This document shows positions 46,737 through 58,959 of a stretch of 64,000 nucleotides of DNA, one piece after another. The position numbers were made by a program, and so were the translations under genes. The DNA comes from Eriocheir sinensis (taxonomy: Eukaryota > Arthropoda > Malacostraca > Decapoda > Varunidae), in NCBI RefSeq assembly GCF_024679095.1, contig NC_066553.1, forward strand, positions 5,431,538 to 5,495,537, in the 5' to 3' direction. The notes below the pieces were generated by a model. The model made no database searches. It was not told the origin of the DNA and worked only from the letters and a program-made list of their open reading frames with translations. The first letter of the stretch is position 1; each line of letters opens with the position of its first letter.

Positions 46737-47035
46737 CCAAAGTAGCTGCGTATATTTGACAAGGCTTTCGTAGGAGTTTTGTTGGGCATTTCCAAGAGGT
46801 AGTTTTACGACCATTAAATTCTTCTGTACCATGAACCTAAAAAAAGCACCCATTATAGAACCCGACTGATCCCCTTTTTGGCTTTTGGAATTAGTGGATC
46901 TGAGGTGTTGCATTCGTGGGAGCTTTGTGGGGCATTTTCAGGGATAGTTTTGTGACCCTGGTGGTAGTCTGACCCTTCTTCTGTGTACCATGGACGTTTA
47001 AAAACACCCATTAGAATCCGTCTGAGGGGTGGAAA
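46737..47035 (+). repeat. Two adjacent R1 copies
   Basis: The first, 46737-46908, starts 'tttgacaaggctttcgtagg'. The second, 46909-47035, lacks the leading part and starts 'attcgtgggagctttgtggg'. Both share 'accatg(a/g)ac' and 'acccattagaa' blocks, so this is a partial tandem duplication. Confidence 0.7.
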
Positions 47036-47369
47036 CGTCACTTTGTGCTGGCCTCGTGGATGGCTGAAAGAGGAAGTGGAAGCAAGGTAAAGAAAATGAC
47101 TAATTGGAAGAGCCATTCATCCACTCCTAGTCAAACTTCAGCCACCCAGCCATGCATGCAGCCACTCGGTGAAGGCAATGACCCAGATCACCCTCCCCTG
47201 TGCAAATAACGCGGTGATATTTGTTACGTGTGATTGCCTTCTTAGAGCTTGGTGTTTGGGGTTTATTTTGGGGTTATTAATAAGTTTTCCTGTTTGGGGA
47301 ATAATCAATGAATGGAAGTCCCGATCGAGATTCATATGGGACGCTGATACTGTAGTTATAATTGTCTGT

Positions 47370-47645
47370 GAAGTATAAGATGCGTATTTATGGGCGTAAA
47401 AAGGATGGGATTAAATTTTCATTAAGTAAAATGTCTCATGTAGGAACCATTGTAGACAGAGAAGGGTTAACAAAAGAAAATAGAAGGAATGGAAGGATTA
47501 TCAGACGCTTCATAAATGTCTATAGAGTATAAGAAATGTGTTAATGGGAGTAAAAGTAAACAGGATAAATTTGTATGAAGTAAAATGGGTCATATAGGAA
47601 CCATTGTGGGCTGAAGGGGGTCAAGAGAAGAAAATAGAAGGAATA
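47370..47645. repeat. Two-copy tandem repeat, about 153 bp
   Basis: Units at 47374 and 47527 share 'gtataagaaatg'-type, 'gtaggaaccattgt' and 'aagaaaatagaaggaat' blocks. Confidence 0.85.
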
Positions 47646-47830
47646 GAAGGATGGCAGCAGCTGCTCGCACCAGAGAAAACGTGTCTACCCGCCCTAATGA
47701 ATGGGAGACTTGCCTTTCCTACCTCACTTCACTTTACCTTCAGAAACACGTCAGTCCTCGTCAACAGACTAACTTGGTCGGCTCCTCTGACGCCAGCCGA
47801 TAGAGTCGCTCTGTCGGCATCCTCCTCTTC

Positions 47831-47907
47831 ATTGGCCGCCACCCGACAAGTGCCCATGGTCCCACCGCGGAAGAACATGTATGCATGACCTTGGCGGGCT
47901 CTATAAA
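47831..47907 (+). promoter_or_regulatory. Possible core promoter (CCAAT-type and TATAAA)
   Basis: ATTGG (an inverted CCAAT) at 47831-47835 and TATAAA at 47902-47907 lie about 70 bp apart in GC-richer unique DNA. No supported exon follows, only a (CCTTA)n block, so the call rests on motifs alone. Confidence 0.15.
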
Positions 47908-47964
47908 CCCCGTGTCCCCGCCTTAAAGGTAACGACAGATATTTAAAAAGAAAAAAGACCTTAC

Positions 47965-48565
47965 CCCATCTCACCTTACCTTACCTTGTCTTACCCCACC
48001 TTACCTTACCTTACCCCATCTCACCCCTTAACCTCTCCTTACAGTACCTTACCTAGCTTACATTACTTTACCTTACCTTACCTTACCCCACCTTACCTTA
48101 CCTTACCTTGTCTTACCCCACCTTACCTTACCTTACCCCACCTTACCTTACCTTACTTACCTTACCTTACCCCCCCTTACCTTACCCCACCTTACCTTAC
48201 CTTACCTTACCCCCCTTACCTTACCTTACCTTACCTTACCCCACCTTACCTTACCTTACCTTACCCCCCCTTACCTTACCTTACTTACCTTACCTTACCC
48301 CACCTTACTTTACCATACCTTACTTTACCTTGATTACCTTACCCCACCTTACTTTACCTTACTTTCCTTGACCTTACGCCCTTACCTTACTTTATCTTAC
48401 CTTACCCCACCTTACTTTACCTTACCTTACCTTACCCCACCTTACCTTACCTTACTTTAACCCCACCTTATCTTACATAACCCCACCTTACCTTACCTTG
48501 CCTTACCCCACCTTACCTTACTTTACCTTGCATTACCCCACCTTACCTTACCTCACCTTACCGAA
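47965..48565. repeat. (CCTTA)n pentanucleotide array
   Basis: About 600 bp of CCTTA units with regular CCCCA interruptions. The motif (TAAGG on the other strand) is not a rotation of the telomeric TTAGG. The poly-Thr/Leu/Pro/Tyr frames are artefacts. Confidence 0.95.
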
Positions 48566-48623
48566 GTGCCGTGCCCCTATACAAGCAATACCGAACATGG
48601 CTTTAACACATCTCCCTGTACTT

Positions 48624-48790
48624 CTTGATTGGTTGATGGTTTATTGTTGCAAAAGTACACAACTAAGGAGAAGGGAGGAACATGCCATCCCGACCCCCAG
48701 GCAATACATAGCGTGATGCGTAATAATACAAGAAAGAAACATGTGCATACTTTCCATATCACTATGCTGTAGGGGAAACGAAAACATATC
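48624..48790 (-). repeat. LINE-type 3' end, copy 2
   Basis: The minus strand reads 'ttgcctgggggtcgggatgg', 'catgttcctcccttctcctt' and 'caacaataaaccatcaacca', matching 43915-44103, with a shared upstream stretch around 'gcacatgtttc'. Confidence 0.65.
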
Positions 48791-48984
48791 CGGATGAGGG
48801 TAATAGAAAACAGGAAGATAAGGAAGCGAGTGCACGAAACCAACGATCGAAATCAGTAATACGTAACTTCTCAGATTGGCAAATGGTCGACTGGTTGGTG
48901 GTAGGCCTATACTTTTCTCTCTGCCTTCCTTCCACTCTTTATCCTGCAGCTCCTCCCGTCAAGCTCACATTTTCCAACTATCCT

Positions 48985-49027
48985 CTTAGTAGTAGTAGTA
49001 GGAGGAGGAGGAGGAGGAGGAGGAGTT

Positions 49028-49061
<34 letters not shown>

Positions 49062-49062
49062 G
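48985..49062. repeat. (TAG)n(GGA)n(TAG)n tract
   Basis: A GGA core at about 49001-49024 is bracketed by TAG units. Confidence 0.94.
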
Positions 49063-49064
49063 GT

Positions 49065-49740
49065 AATACGTAGAGACGGAGAATTACAAAGACACACCCA
49101 AGACACAGAGAAATTAGAGTTAACGTTAAAAGGGAATGAAATAGCGACATCCACACCTCTTCTTTGATTTTGACACCACAGAACAGCCCTTATATTGCCG
49201 TCCATAATGCGTAAAGGTCCATATACATATATAAGGCTTAAAACTGCCCGAAAAGAACTGAACAGATTAAAGTTGTCATATATCAGCTCCCATAACAACT
49301 GCAGAATGTATTAGAACATCCGAACAAGCATATATATCTTTTAATAATGTTTCTGGTATTTTTCACAGCCTAATACCCATCAAATTAAATCAGTGTGAAG
49401 CCCAAAGACTCATACAAGGATTGAAACATGTTGCCTTACTGAAATTAAAACGGTAGTATATATATTAACAAAGATTTTATAGATATTAATTTTAGGTCCC
49501 ATTACAACAGAAGAATAGCCTAATAATTACCAAACTCTGCCATGAACTACCTTCCCTTATGTTTTTGTTTGTCTGTACAGATTAATAAGCAATCAGTTAA
49601 TATATAGAGTCGATATATGAGTCTTGAAGAGCTTGTGGTATATCCCTGTGTTAATTCATATCTACGAGTTTATTAAAGAAATTAGTGTAGATTCTTATAA
49701 AACATACATAAAGTGCGGTGGTTCAATTTGTGTTTTCTTC
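49065..49740. other. Unique AT-rich DNA, no gene seen
   Basis: No repeats, domains or RNA features are recognised. A short (CT)n tract follows at about 49747-49787. Confidence 0.4.
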
Positions 49741-49741
49741 T

Positions 49742-49791
<50 letters not shown>

Positions 49792-50129
49792 CAGGCGCAA
49801 TTTTTTTCTTGAGCTCCCCCTATAATCTTTTTTTTTTTCTTCTTTCTTCTCCGTACTGCGTGGCATAGTACTATTCCACGGCAGATGTCAGTCATAAAAA
49901 TAGTAACAGTAATAACAATAATGATAATAAAACTTCCTTCTTGAGCTGAAATAAATAAACTTGAACAGAAGCGATAGTGGAGGAGGTAGGCTTTTTTTTC
50001 TAATCTTTTTTTCTCTCTTCCTTTTTTTCTCCCTCGCTCTCTTTTCTAAATATACCACCGACGAACGTAACATACTACACCAAGTTCACCCCGCGGCCAA
50101 GCCATTTCTGGGTTAATGTAAACTTTCAA

Positions 50130-50880
50130 TGCGTCTAAATTATTCAAGGTGACAAGATGACGGCCATTTGAGAGGAAGGACACGAAATGTTGAAAGTTCT
50201 TGCTATATAATTTGCTGAAGTTTATCACCCATATTAAACTTATCTCTTTTAATATAGTCTCCCATCACCCCAACATGATAATTTAAATATTTGGAAAAAA
50301 AGCGAACTATTTAGATATATTAAAAGTTCTTGCTAGTTTGCTTAAGTTTATCTAGGGTAGCATCCATATATTAAACTTATCTCTTTTAATATAGTCTCCC
50401 ATCACCCCTACATGATAATTTAAATATTTGGAAAAAAGCAAACTATAGATATATTAAAAGTTCTTGCTAGTTTGCTTAATTAAGTTTATCTAGCATCCAT
50501 GTTAAGCTTATTTAACTTTATTGTAGTCCCCCCAGCACCCTAACATAACTTAAATATATAATAAATTCAAGGTGATCGACGGCCATTTGAAAAGAAGGAA
50601 ACGAAATCATAAAAGTTTTAATTAAGTTTAACTAGCATCCATATTAAGCTTATTTACCTCCTTATCTAGTTTGCTATAGTTTACCTAGCATCCATATATT
50701 AAAATTATTCTTCTCTTTTAAAATAGTCTCCCATCACCCTCACATGATCATTCAAATATATATAAATTCAAGGTGACGGCCATTTGAAAGGAAGGAAACG
50801 AAATATTTTTTTTTTGCTAGTTTGCTTAAGTTCATAATAGGCAACCATGCCAATATTAAGCTTATTCATCACCTGCAACA
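50130..50880. repeat. Irregular tandem array (AT-rich, about 140-230-bp units)
   Basis: Units share 'aggtgacggccatttgaaag', 'agttcttgctagtttgctta', 'aacttatctcttttaatata' and 'gtctcccatcacccc'. Deletions and rearrangements within units make the period irregular. About four to five units are present. Confidence 0.88.
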
Positions 50881-51320
50881 TAATAAATAAGGTTCGGGTG
50901 CTCAGTCCCTGCAAACATCCTCATAACATAGAATTACGTAAACTTTTCAGACTGGCACACAATATCGTTTATAAATACCCGTGACGGAAAACTTGGAACA
51001 CGCGGGAAGGGAATAAGATTTGGAAACGATTCATGGTGGTAAATAAATAGGACTTCAATTAAGGCATCATATATTAGCGTTTTCATCTTCATACGCTGCA
51101 AAATAAGGATGGTTCGCGACGGGTAACAAAATCATGTAAAACTTTCCTAGGGTGCCCCATATAACATTGCTCATTAACAACTAGCGTAAAATTTGGTGCA
51201 TGGGATAAGCTTGTATTTGGAAAGATCAGTCATCGTAGTACTCGCTGGGTATATCAATTAAGGGCATCAATTAGGCATTTACATCATAATACGCTGCAAA
51301 ATAAGGCTGGCTCGCTCAAG
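50880..51320. repeat. Two-copy tandem repeat, about 200 bp
   Basis: Copies share 'acgctgcaaaataagg' followed by 'tggttcgc' or 'tggctcgc', a 'caattaaggcatca' phrase and an 'aacttggaacacgcggga'-like phrase (in copy two 'aatttggtgcatggga'). A third, partial start lies near 50880. Confidence 0.75.
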
Positions 51321-51489
51321 AGAAAATGGGGAGAAAGAAATACCAATGCTGGCGCCCTAACTCAAACTATGGCATGCACGCTCTTGAGAAAATCGAAAAC
51401 ACGAAATAAAAAAATGCACCCCGCCGGTACACACCCATGCCAGCCAACGTGGTGTTTGTAGAATGTAGTTAGAAAATATATTAAATAAG

Positions 51490-52170
51490 CCACTTCGTCG
51501 TTAGGGGCTGATTTATGGTGATTTCCGAGGTGCTCTGGCAGTGGGGTGGCGGCGTTATTCGAAATAAATTTACACAAAACGGCAATACATAGTGAACCTA
51601 GGGCGTATAAAAAACGATTATTAAATTCCGATTAAATATATTATACCATCCATATCGTCACCAGGGGCTGATAGGAGGAGATATGAGAGGTGTTCAGGGG
51701 GTGGGGTGGCAGCCATGTCCGAAATTATGACTAAATACAAGGACACAGTAAGTAAAACATATTTCCCCATGAAAAATCACGCTAAATCATCTGATGTGTC
51801 ATTTAGGGCTGGATTATGGAGAAATTGGAGGAAAATGAGGGATATTCATGGGGTGGGGTGGCAGCCATGTTCAAAACTACCCCTAAATATATCAGGACAC
51901 AGCCAGAAGAACGTATATAACCCCATGAAAAAATACGTGTAATCATCTGATGTGTCATTTAAGGCTGGATAATGGAGATATTGGAGGTTAATAGGAGGAA
52001 AAACGAGGGATGTTCAGGGGGTGGGGTGAGACCCATATCCCAAAACCACCCCTAAACGCCAGGACACAGGGAGAAAACACCTATTCCCTCAATGAAAAAT
52101 TAATCTGAATCACCTAGTGTGTTATTTAAGGCTAGATCATGGAGAAATTCGCGGTTTTCACGTGACGGGG
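51490..52170. repeat. Tandem array of about 5 units, 145-165 bp, each with a GGGGTGGGGTGG-type box
   Basis: Units begin with 'catttagggctggattatgg' and contain 'gttcagggggtggggtggca', 'ccatgttcaaaactaccc' and 'gacacag'. The last unit, near 52120, runs into GC-richer DNA just before the candidate coding exon. The G-rich box resembles Sp/KLF sites, which is suggestive only. Confidence 0.85.
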
Positions 52171-52332
52171 TGGTGGTGGAGGAGGCGTTATTGGAACCTC
52201 TCATCCGGGGCCCAGGCGGCAATGGCGGGTGTCGGCCCTCAGTGAAGAGTCCCCGTCGTGAGCGCGTTTCCCAGGTGATATGAACGCTCGGCCATGCTCT
52301 CTGGCGCCGGGAGAACCATTTAGCTGTGAAAG
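52171..52332 (+). promoter_or_regulatory. Candidate CpG-rich 5' flank and leader of the 52.3-kb exon
   Basis: This is a local rise in GC and CpG (for example 'catccggggcccaggcggca'), with no TATA box visible. In-frame TAG and TGA codons lie just upstream of the ATG at 52333, consistent with an untranslated leader. Start-site position cannot be set from sequence alone. Confidence 0.35.
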
Positions 52333-52539
52333 ATGCAGAATGTGGTGCGTGGGAGTCTCGGGAAAGAGCGGTTACTAGAGGGCGAGGAGAAGACTGATCG
52401 TGGTGGTGGTGCTGATGGTGGAGGTCCGTCCCCGAATAATAATAATTCCGAAAATAAATGCCAGGCGTATGCGGACCTCCAGGACAAATTCTTCACGGTA
52501 TCCGGCGAGTCTGACAGCGAAGAGGGCGAGGAATCGGAG
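52333..52539 (+). CDS. Candidate first coding exon of an unidentified host gene (69 codons)
   Basis: This is the only frame in the window that looks like host coding sequence. An ATG with A at -3, preceded by in-frame stops, opens 69 codons and reaches GAATCGGAG|GTGAGTAG, a strong splice donor at 52539/52540 in phase 0. The peptide starts MQNVVRGSLGKERLL, then has a Gly-rich and Asn-rich stretch (about residues 24-40), CQAYADLQDKFFTVSG (about 43-58) and an acidic Ser/Glu tail ESDSEEGEESE. Composition is balanced and not repeat-driven. I do not recognise the family. The acidic tail suggests a soluble intracellular protein, but no domain supports a function. No following exon was found with confidence in the next 11 kb, so introns would be long. 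Confidence 0.5.
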
Positions 52540-53094
52540 GTGAGTAGCCGCGGGGACACGTGTTTGGGAGGATTTCCGTGAAAGACCCAAATTTGTGGCC
52601 CTCAACTTGTGGGTCGAAGTCGGCCTAAGGGTAAAATTACATCGTGGCCTTGTGATTTTCAGTGTATATCTTCCACTGGGGGGGATAAAACCACTATCGC
52701 CATTTTTAATATTACCAAGAAGTGGAGAAGAAGGATGCATGAGGGGGAGAGGGTGGAAGTAATGGCGTAGTGTGGAGAAAGACGTGGTTTGGGTGTGGAT
52801 CATGTGGATGGTGTGGCTTTCCAGTGTTTTAAGGGCGTGATCCTTGAAGGTGGAGTCTGAATAGGAGGTTTTGGAGGATCGAGGAAGAGCGGGAGAGAGG
52901 AGGCACTGTTGTAAAAGGGAGGAGGAGGATGTAAGGAGATGACCAGGCGTAGAGACGGACAGACAGACACGGGTATGGTTGGGGATGTGGTGGGGATGAT
53001 GTGGCGTGCTGGGGAGGGATGGGGAGCAGGGAAATGCGTACTGGGGGAGAGGGAAGACCAATGGCATGAGTTAATTATATAATCTCATCTTCCA

Positions 53095-53430
53095 TGTTTG
53101 TTCTTTTTTGTCCTCTATCACATGCCCTCCCTCCCTTCCATGCCTCATCTTTGTCATCATTTATCCTCATTTTCTTTTATCTCCATATTCAGCCATACTT
53201 CTCTATCCTTTCACCCACCCTTCTTTCTTCCTCCTTCTCCTCTTCCTCTTCCTCCTTTATTTCATGCTCTCCATCCATGCCTCACCTTTGTTATCATTTA
53301 TCCACATCCTCATTCTCATCTCTTTATTCAACCATACTTCTTTATCCTTACATTCACTACCCACCCATCCACCCTTCTCTCCTCCTCCTCCTCCTCTTTC
53401 TTCCTCTTCTTCCTCCTTGGTCCCTCTCAG
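53095..53430. repeat. Pyrimidine-rich tandem repeat
   Basis: C/T-rich block with a duplicated phrase of about 140-150 bp ('tccatgcctcatctttgtca' and 'tccatgcctcacctttgtta'). Overlapping Ser/Leu/Pro frames in all three phases indicate it is non-coding. Confidence 0.8.
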
Positions 53431-54354
53431 TCAGATAACACGCCAAATATCATACCTTTATCACTATCCCTCACACACTGGGGCATGAGAACACTTGCCC
53501 TCCTTGTTTGCCTCTCTCTCCCTCATTCCCTTTTTATCTTTTGGTCTTCTGTCCTTCCCCTTTTATCTCCATTCCTCCTTGATGGTTTCCAGGGATGGGT
53601 TAGGGGGAAAGGGGTGGTGGTGGTAGGGAAGGGGGAAAGGGGTGGATTGTTGCAGTATTTTAAAGCTTTTGAAATTACATCCTTCTTAAAGGTGCATTGT
53701 GGTAGCAAATGCAGCAGCAACAGTAGTAGTAGTAGTAGTAGTAATATGAGTAGTAGTAGGAAGGGGTAGTATGTTCATGCTTTACTCTTAATTTGTGTGT
53801 GTGTGTGTGTGGTTTTATATTATTTATTTAATTACTTTCTTTGTAAGTTTACTTGTTACATGGATTTCTATTACATACTTCCCTTTGATGTCTTGGGATG
53901 CTCATTGATGAACCAACAGTGTGTGCAAAAACCAGGTGGTGTATGGAATGGCCATGTTTATTCTGTCTCTCTTGACTTCTCAAAAAACTGACCTCAGACA
54001 CCCTGAACCCTTTTCTTGCACTGGAGCATTGGACAAGCAGTGGGTGGCTGTGTGTGTGTGTGTTTTGTTTAGTACAGAGAAGGAAGCTGGAGTAGATGGT
54101 CATGCAGGTGGTGGTTGTTAGGTTGACAGTGTGTTTGTTGTAGATGTTGTCAGTGGGAGGAAACAATCAATGGAGGTCAATATCAAAGGGGTAGTGGAGG
54201 TGGAGGAGGAGGAATATTGACTTTTGTGATCCACCCTCAAGTGGATTGGATGAATCTTGCTGTTTGCCAGGCACCTTGCATAAGCTTCAGCTTCAGGATT
54301 GATTTTGTGTGACCTCATACTAGTATCCAGCCAGCTGGCCTTCCCCTGCTGGAG

Positions 54355-55530
54355 GTGGCCTGCACTGCACTGTCATGGCAACTGTTGATAGACTCCCCCC
54401 AGCCACACACTGGAGGCTGCCCTGCTGCCCCCCCAACCTGTGGCACTCAACAGGAGGCAGGCACCACTTGCATGGGCTGGCAGAAACTCATTACTTGTGA
54501 AGAAAGTGATGCAGATGTGCAAGTCTGCCCTGTACGTGTGGCACTCAGCAGAAATCAGGCCACACTGAACTAGGCTGAGTAGGGAGTGGTGACTGCCCTC
54601 CAGTCTCCCATACCTGTGGCACTCAGCAGGAGGCAGGCCATACTGACCTATGTTGAATAGGGATCATGACTGCTCTGTACTTTTGGCACTTAGCAGAAAG
54701 CAGGCCACACTGAACTAGGCTGAGCAAGGAGTGGTGACTACCCTCCTGCCTCCTACACATGTGGCATTCAGCAGGAAACATAGGCACCATTTGCAATAGG
54801 AGAGAATAGTGAGACAAGCTTGGGAGACTACTCTGGTGCATCCTACACATGTGGCACTCAGCAGGAAGCAGATACTTTTTACAAGGGGAGGAAATGTTAA
54901 GAGAGGCATGGAAGACTGCCCTGCTGACTCCAACACATGTAGCACTTACCAGGAAAAAGAGGCTCCACTAACATAGATAGGGGATGTGGAGACAGTCCTG
55001 GGAAAGCTGCCTTGTTGCTTCCTGTACATGTAACGCTACAGGAAACAGAGGCACCACCAACATGAGAAAAGAATGATGTGACAGTCATGGAAATATGTCA
55101 TCATGATGCTTCCTAACATGTGGCTATTAGCAGAAAGGAAGAGGCAACACTGACATAAGAGAGGAATGTTGTGACAGCCCTGGAAAGCTGTCCTGGTGCT
55201 TCTGTACATGTGACAATTGGCAGGATGCAGGCAACACTGACCTAGACTAACAAAATCTTCTTGCAGCAGGAATAAATAGATAAGCAGTCCTGGAAAGCTG
55301 CTTTGGTGCCTCCTGTACAAGTGGCAATTGGCAGGAAGCAGACAAACAGTCCTGGAAAGCTGTCCTGGTGCTTCTGTACATGTGGCAATTGGCAGGAAGC
55401 AGGCAGCACTGACCTAGACTAACAGAATCTTCTTGCAACAGGAGAAAATAGGTAAGCAGGCCTGGAAAGCTGCTTGGGTGCCTCCTATTCATGCGGCAGT
55501 TGGCAGGAAGCAAACACCACCTGCTTGCAA
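54355..55530. repeat. Minisatellite, about 90-120-bp units, about 10-11 copies
   Basis: Units share 'catgtggcactcagcaggaa', 'gcaggccacactgaactagg' and 'ctggaaagctg(c/t)c(c/t)tgg'. Unit length and order vary, with later units carrying 'tggcaattggcaggaagcag'. Small Cys-rich frames across it shift between units and are not conserved as protein. Confidence 0.85.
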
Positions 55531-55639
55531 AATGAGTAAATTAGGAAGCAGGCAAAGAAAAAGCTTCCCTGGTTCTCAGCTTAACTCTACATGCACAGAA
55601 ATTTGATACTTTTGCCATGGCTGAACTTATGTGGGTAGT

Positions 55640-56420
55640 ACAGAAAGATGATTCAGAAGTACCCCTCTGCCTCCCCACCCACCAGCCCTCTCATGCTGCC
55701 CTATCACACTTCACCCCAGTAAGAGTAATAAAGGAAAAGGATGACACACTCCCACTGTCACTCCACACCTCATCCGGTATCCCTTCTCACCCTCCTTCCA
55801 GTCTGCCCTTCCATGTATTAGACACACTTGATAGGTACTGGGTAAGAGAGGAGACATATACAGCTTCCCCTTTTCTCCTCCCCTTCACCCCCCTACAGTA
55901 ACCAACTTCCCCATGCCTCATCCTGTGCTTCTTACCTTCCCTTCTCCTCCTTTCCTATACCACCTAAACACACTTCATTTTATTCTTTATCCCTTCAAAT
56001 TTTATCTCCTTCTCTCCATATCTCCTAATTTCCTCTGCCTTCTAATCAACCTACTCATCCTGTACTTCATCCTATCTCCTTTTCCTCCATTCCTATACCA
56101 CCTAAACACACTATATTTTATTCTTTAGCCCTTCAGACTCAACCACCTCTCCTCTCTACAGCTTCTCCCCCTTCCCTCCCCCCACACTCTACTCCTCTTG
56201 TATTCCCTCTTCTATCCTCCTATTCCTCTCTCTCCTCCATTTCCTCTTTATCTCCTTTCCTACACCAGGCAAACACTTCACATGTCAGTCTGTACACTTC
56301 ATTTAGTCCCTACCTCCTCCTATTCCTCCTACTCCTCTCCTCCACTCCTACAGCACCCAACACCCCCCCAGACCTCTTCCTGTAGCCTAGTCTCCCCCTC
56401 CCTCCTCCCTTCCTCTCCCT
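55640..56420. repeat. C/T-rich DNA with a 136-bp duplication
   Basis: The phrase 'tcctataccacctaaacaca' occurs at about 55953 and 56089. The rest is pyrimidine-rich. A 94-codon frame at 55617-55901 lacks recognisable features and is not called. Confidence 0.7.
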
Positions 56421-57525
56421 CTCATGTGGCTATCAGTGACTCACTGATGTTTGCTCCCCTCACCCATGCCTCAACAGCTGATGGACACTCACTCCTGCTA
56501 CTGGGAAACTTCCACTCACACACCTTTGCATGTGGAGAAGAAGTGTCATTCCTGCCCCCTAGCTAATCACCCCTCACACCGAAGAGGATGTCGGAGAGTG
56601 CCTTAATTAAATAGTGGTCGTGATTATCCCCCCAGTCAGCTGATATTAGAGATAAGGCCAGAAACCCCCCCAGAATAACATGGCTGCTTTCAGTTATATG
56701 CGTACACAGGCAAAGTTTACATAAGGAGCTTGCACTTACACACACACACACACACACATTCATTTTTTTTATTTTTCTGTTAGGTTAGTTTTCCAGGGTT
56801 ACTGTTGCGTTATATCTGATAGTTTCATCTTTATTTTGTTGTCCTAATTGATTCCACGTTAGATGGGATACTCTTCTGCTGATTCTGTTTATTTATAATG
56901 GAGTTGCTGCTGCTCCTGCTTCTGCTGCTATATTTTTGCATTGATGATTGTCTTTATATATTCACCTCATCTATCTTGTTGTTTTCCTTCCTTTTTCTTT
57001 TCTCCTCTTGTTTTATTTTCTCTTTTCCTTTCATTTACTTTTATCTTCTTTCCTTTTCCGCTGCTGCTGCTGCTGCTGCCATGAGATTTAATATGTGTTG
57101 GCTATGTATATTTTCTTCTTCTTTTTCCTCTTCCTGTGTATCCATCCAAAGCACATGTACATTTCTTCCTCTCTTTCTTTCTCCTCTGTTGAGCATTCAT
57201 TCATACATTAACTTCCTATTCTATTTTTATCCTTGCTGTTTTGTGCCTTCAACATTTTTTCCCCTCATCTGTAGCTCTCGCATCTTAGATCCTTTGCTTT
57301 CATGTTTTTCTTTCTTAAACTTATGTAAGGCCATATTTAGTGTCTAATGGCCTAGTTGATTTGCTCTTACTCTGAAATATTGTTTGGAATCTTCTCAGGC
57401 AAGCTACAGTATTATTATTTTTTCTTATTTTATGGTGCATTTGTGAAGTTTTGGTAAGACTATAATATTTCCCTGCAGATCACACACCTAATACAGCTCT
57501 TTTCCTGTATTTCACAACTCGGTAA

Positions 57526-57528
<3 letters not shown>

Positions 57529-57571
<43 letters not shown>

Positions 57572-57665
57572 CCCAATGTCCTTTCTCTGAGGTTAAATTC
57601 TAGGCATTTTAGTTGCATAAGGTCTGATCAGTACTGCTTTTTTTTTTTTTTTTTTTTTTTTTTTC
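57529..57665. repeat. (CA)n and poly-T(28)
   Basis: CA tract at about 57529-57570 and a T run at about 57637-57664 followed by C6. Confidence 0.95.
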
Positions 57666-58109
57666 CCCCCCTCCACTAGTCGCCCCTGAGCTGCCAAGTG
57701 CCCATGACTGTCCTGGCTTGTCACGGAGGCAGTGTTGTGTTTGTTTTGTTGTTCCACTCCACCAACAGATTGTATTACCATTGCTCAGTCAGTATATTGC
57801 ACCCATGAATATATCCACGAAACAGAAAATGACCTATACATGCACACAGACACTGATTTATTTACTTGCTGCTTTATTATTTTTTTACAGCCCTTTGTGT
57901 TCCTCCTCGAGCTTAAAATAACTACCCCATTTTGTATCTTGAGGCCTCTAGATTACGTGGAACCATGGATGGAAATTAAATAATGTTATGTGTTTAATTA
58001 AAATGGAGGTTGAAAGGTAAAAGTCTTCCCTGACTCTGGAAATACCCAGAAAGCAATTATCCTATTGAAGGTTACAAGACTTTTTTTTTTCTTATGGAAC
58101 TGCAAGGGC

Positions 58110-58178
<69 letters not shown>
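58110..58178. repeat. (CA)n microsatellite
   Basis: About 66 bp of CA units. Confidence 0.96.
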
Positions 58179-58959
58179 CCTCCCTCTCTCTCACTTCATG
58201 AACAACAACAGTCGAATGGAATGTCCTGAAAACTGGAAGGAAGGAAGGAGGTGAAGCAATACCCAGTGCATCATCACCTTGCCCAGCCGAGGAGAATTTA
58301 AAAGCACCAGCAGGGGGGGTGAGCAAAAGGAGGAGGGAGGACACCTTATGCACAGATGGGGCAGTTTGAATAGGAAACATGACGGAATGGGAAACTCTTG
58401 ACACGATTATGCAAATGTTGCCCCGTCCGTCACTCTGGAGGCAGGGAACACATGTATCTTGCTTGCCCTTCCTCTTCTTAGCTCATAGTTTCCTCTTCAC
58501 CACAAGCCGGTAATGGAGTCTTGGTGGTGGGTTTGTTTAGGTAATTTAGGGCCACTTTCACAGTTCGCCATGATGGGTTAGTAAGCCTCCAGACAAATAC
58601 GTACCAAAGACTGAAAATTACTTGTGTAGCGTTTTGTGTTCTAAGTTAAGAAATTTGAGGAAACTATACGGGAAATCTTTTGTGTATCTGGTCTTGTAAC
58701 AAAAACCTAACCGTTGTGGAGTGTACAAGGTTGATAATTTTGGTTAAATTAGGTTGGTTCTGGTGATTACAAAGCCAACTCTTAGTGCATAAAGACCTCA
58801 CACAGAATTATGCAAGTGTTGATCCTGTTTAAACTCACAGTGTGTTTGTTAGTTAAAAGACTTTTGCCCCTGTCTCTGTTATGATTTGCCGCCACCACAC
58901 GCAAGTAAATGAATCTGTAGTATGTCTGTGTGTGTGTGTGTGGGTAATTTTCTGCTTGA

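Noticed and set aside
47965..48565. (CCTTA)n block as a telomere
   Set aside because: CCTTA/TAAGG is not a rotation of the arthropod CCTAA/TTAGG motif, and the block is internal with ordinary DNA on both sides.
54355..55530. Cys-rich small proteins on the minus strand
   Set aside because: They shift frame from unit to unit of a minisatellite and are not conserved as peptides.
55617..55901. 94-codon plus-strand frame
   Set aside because: No domain or splice support; it continues into C/T-rich repeat DNA.
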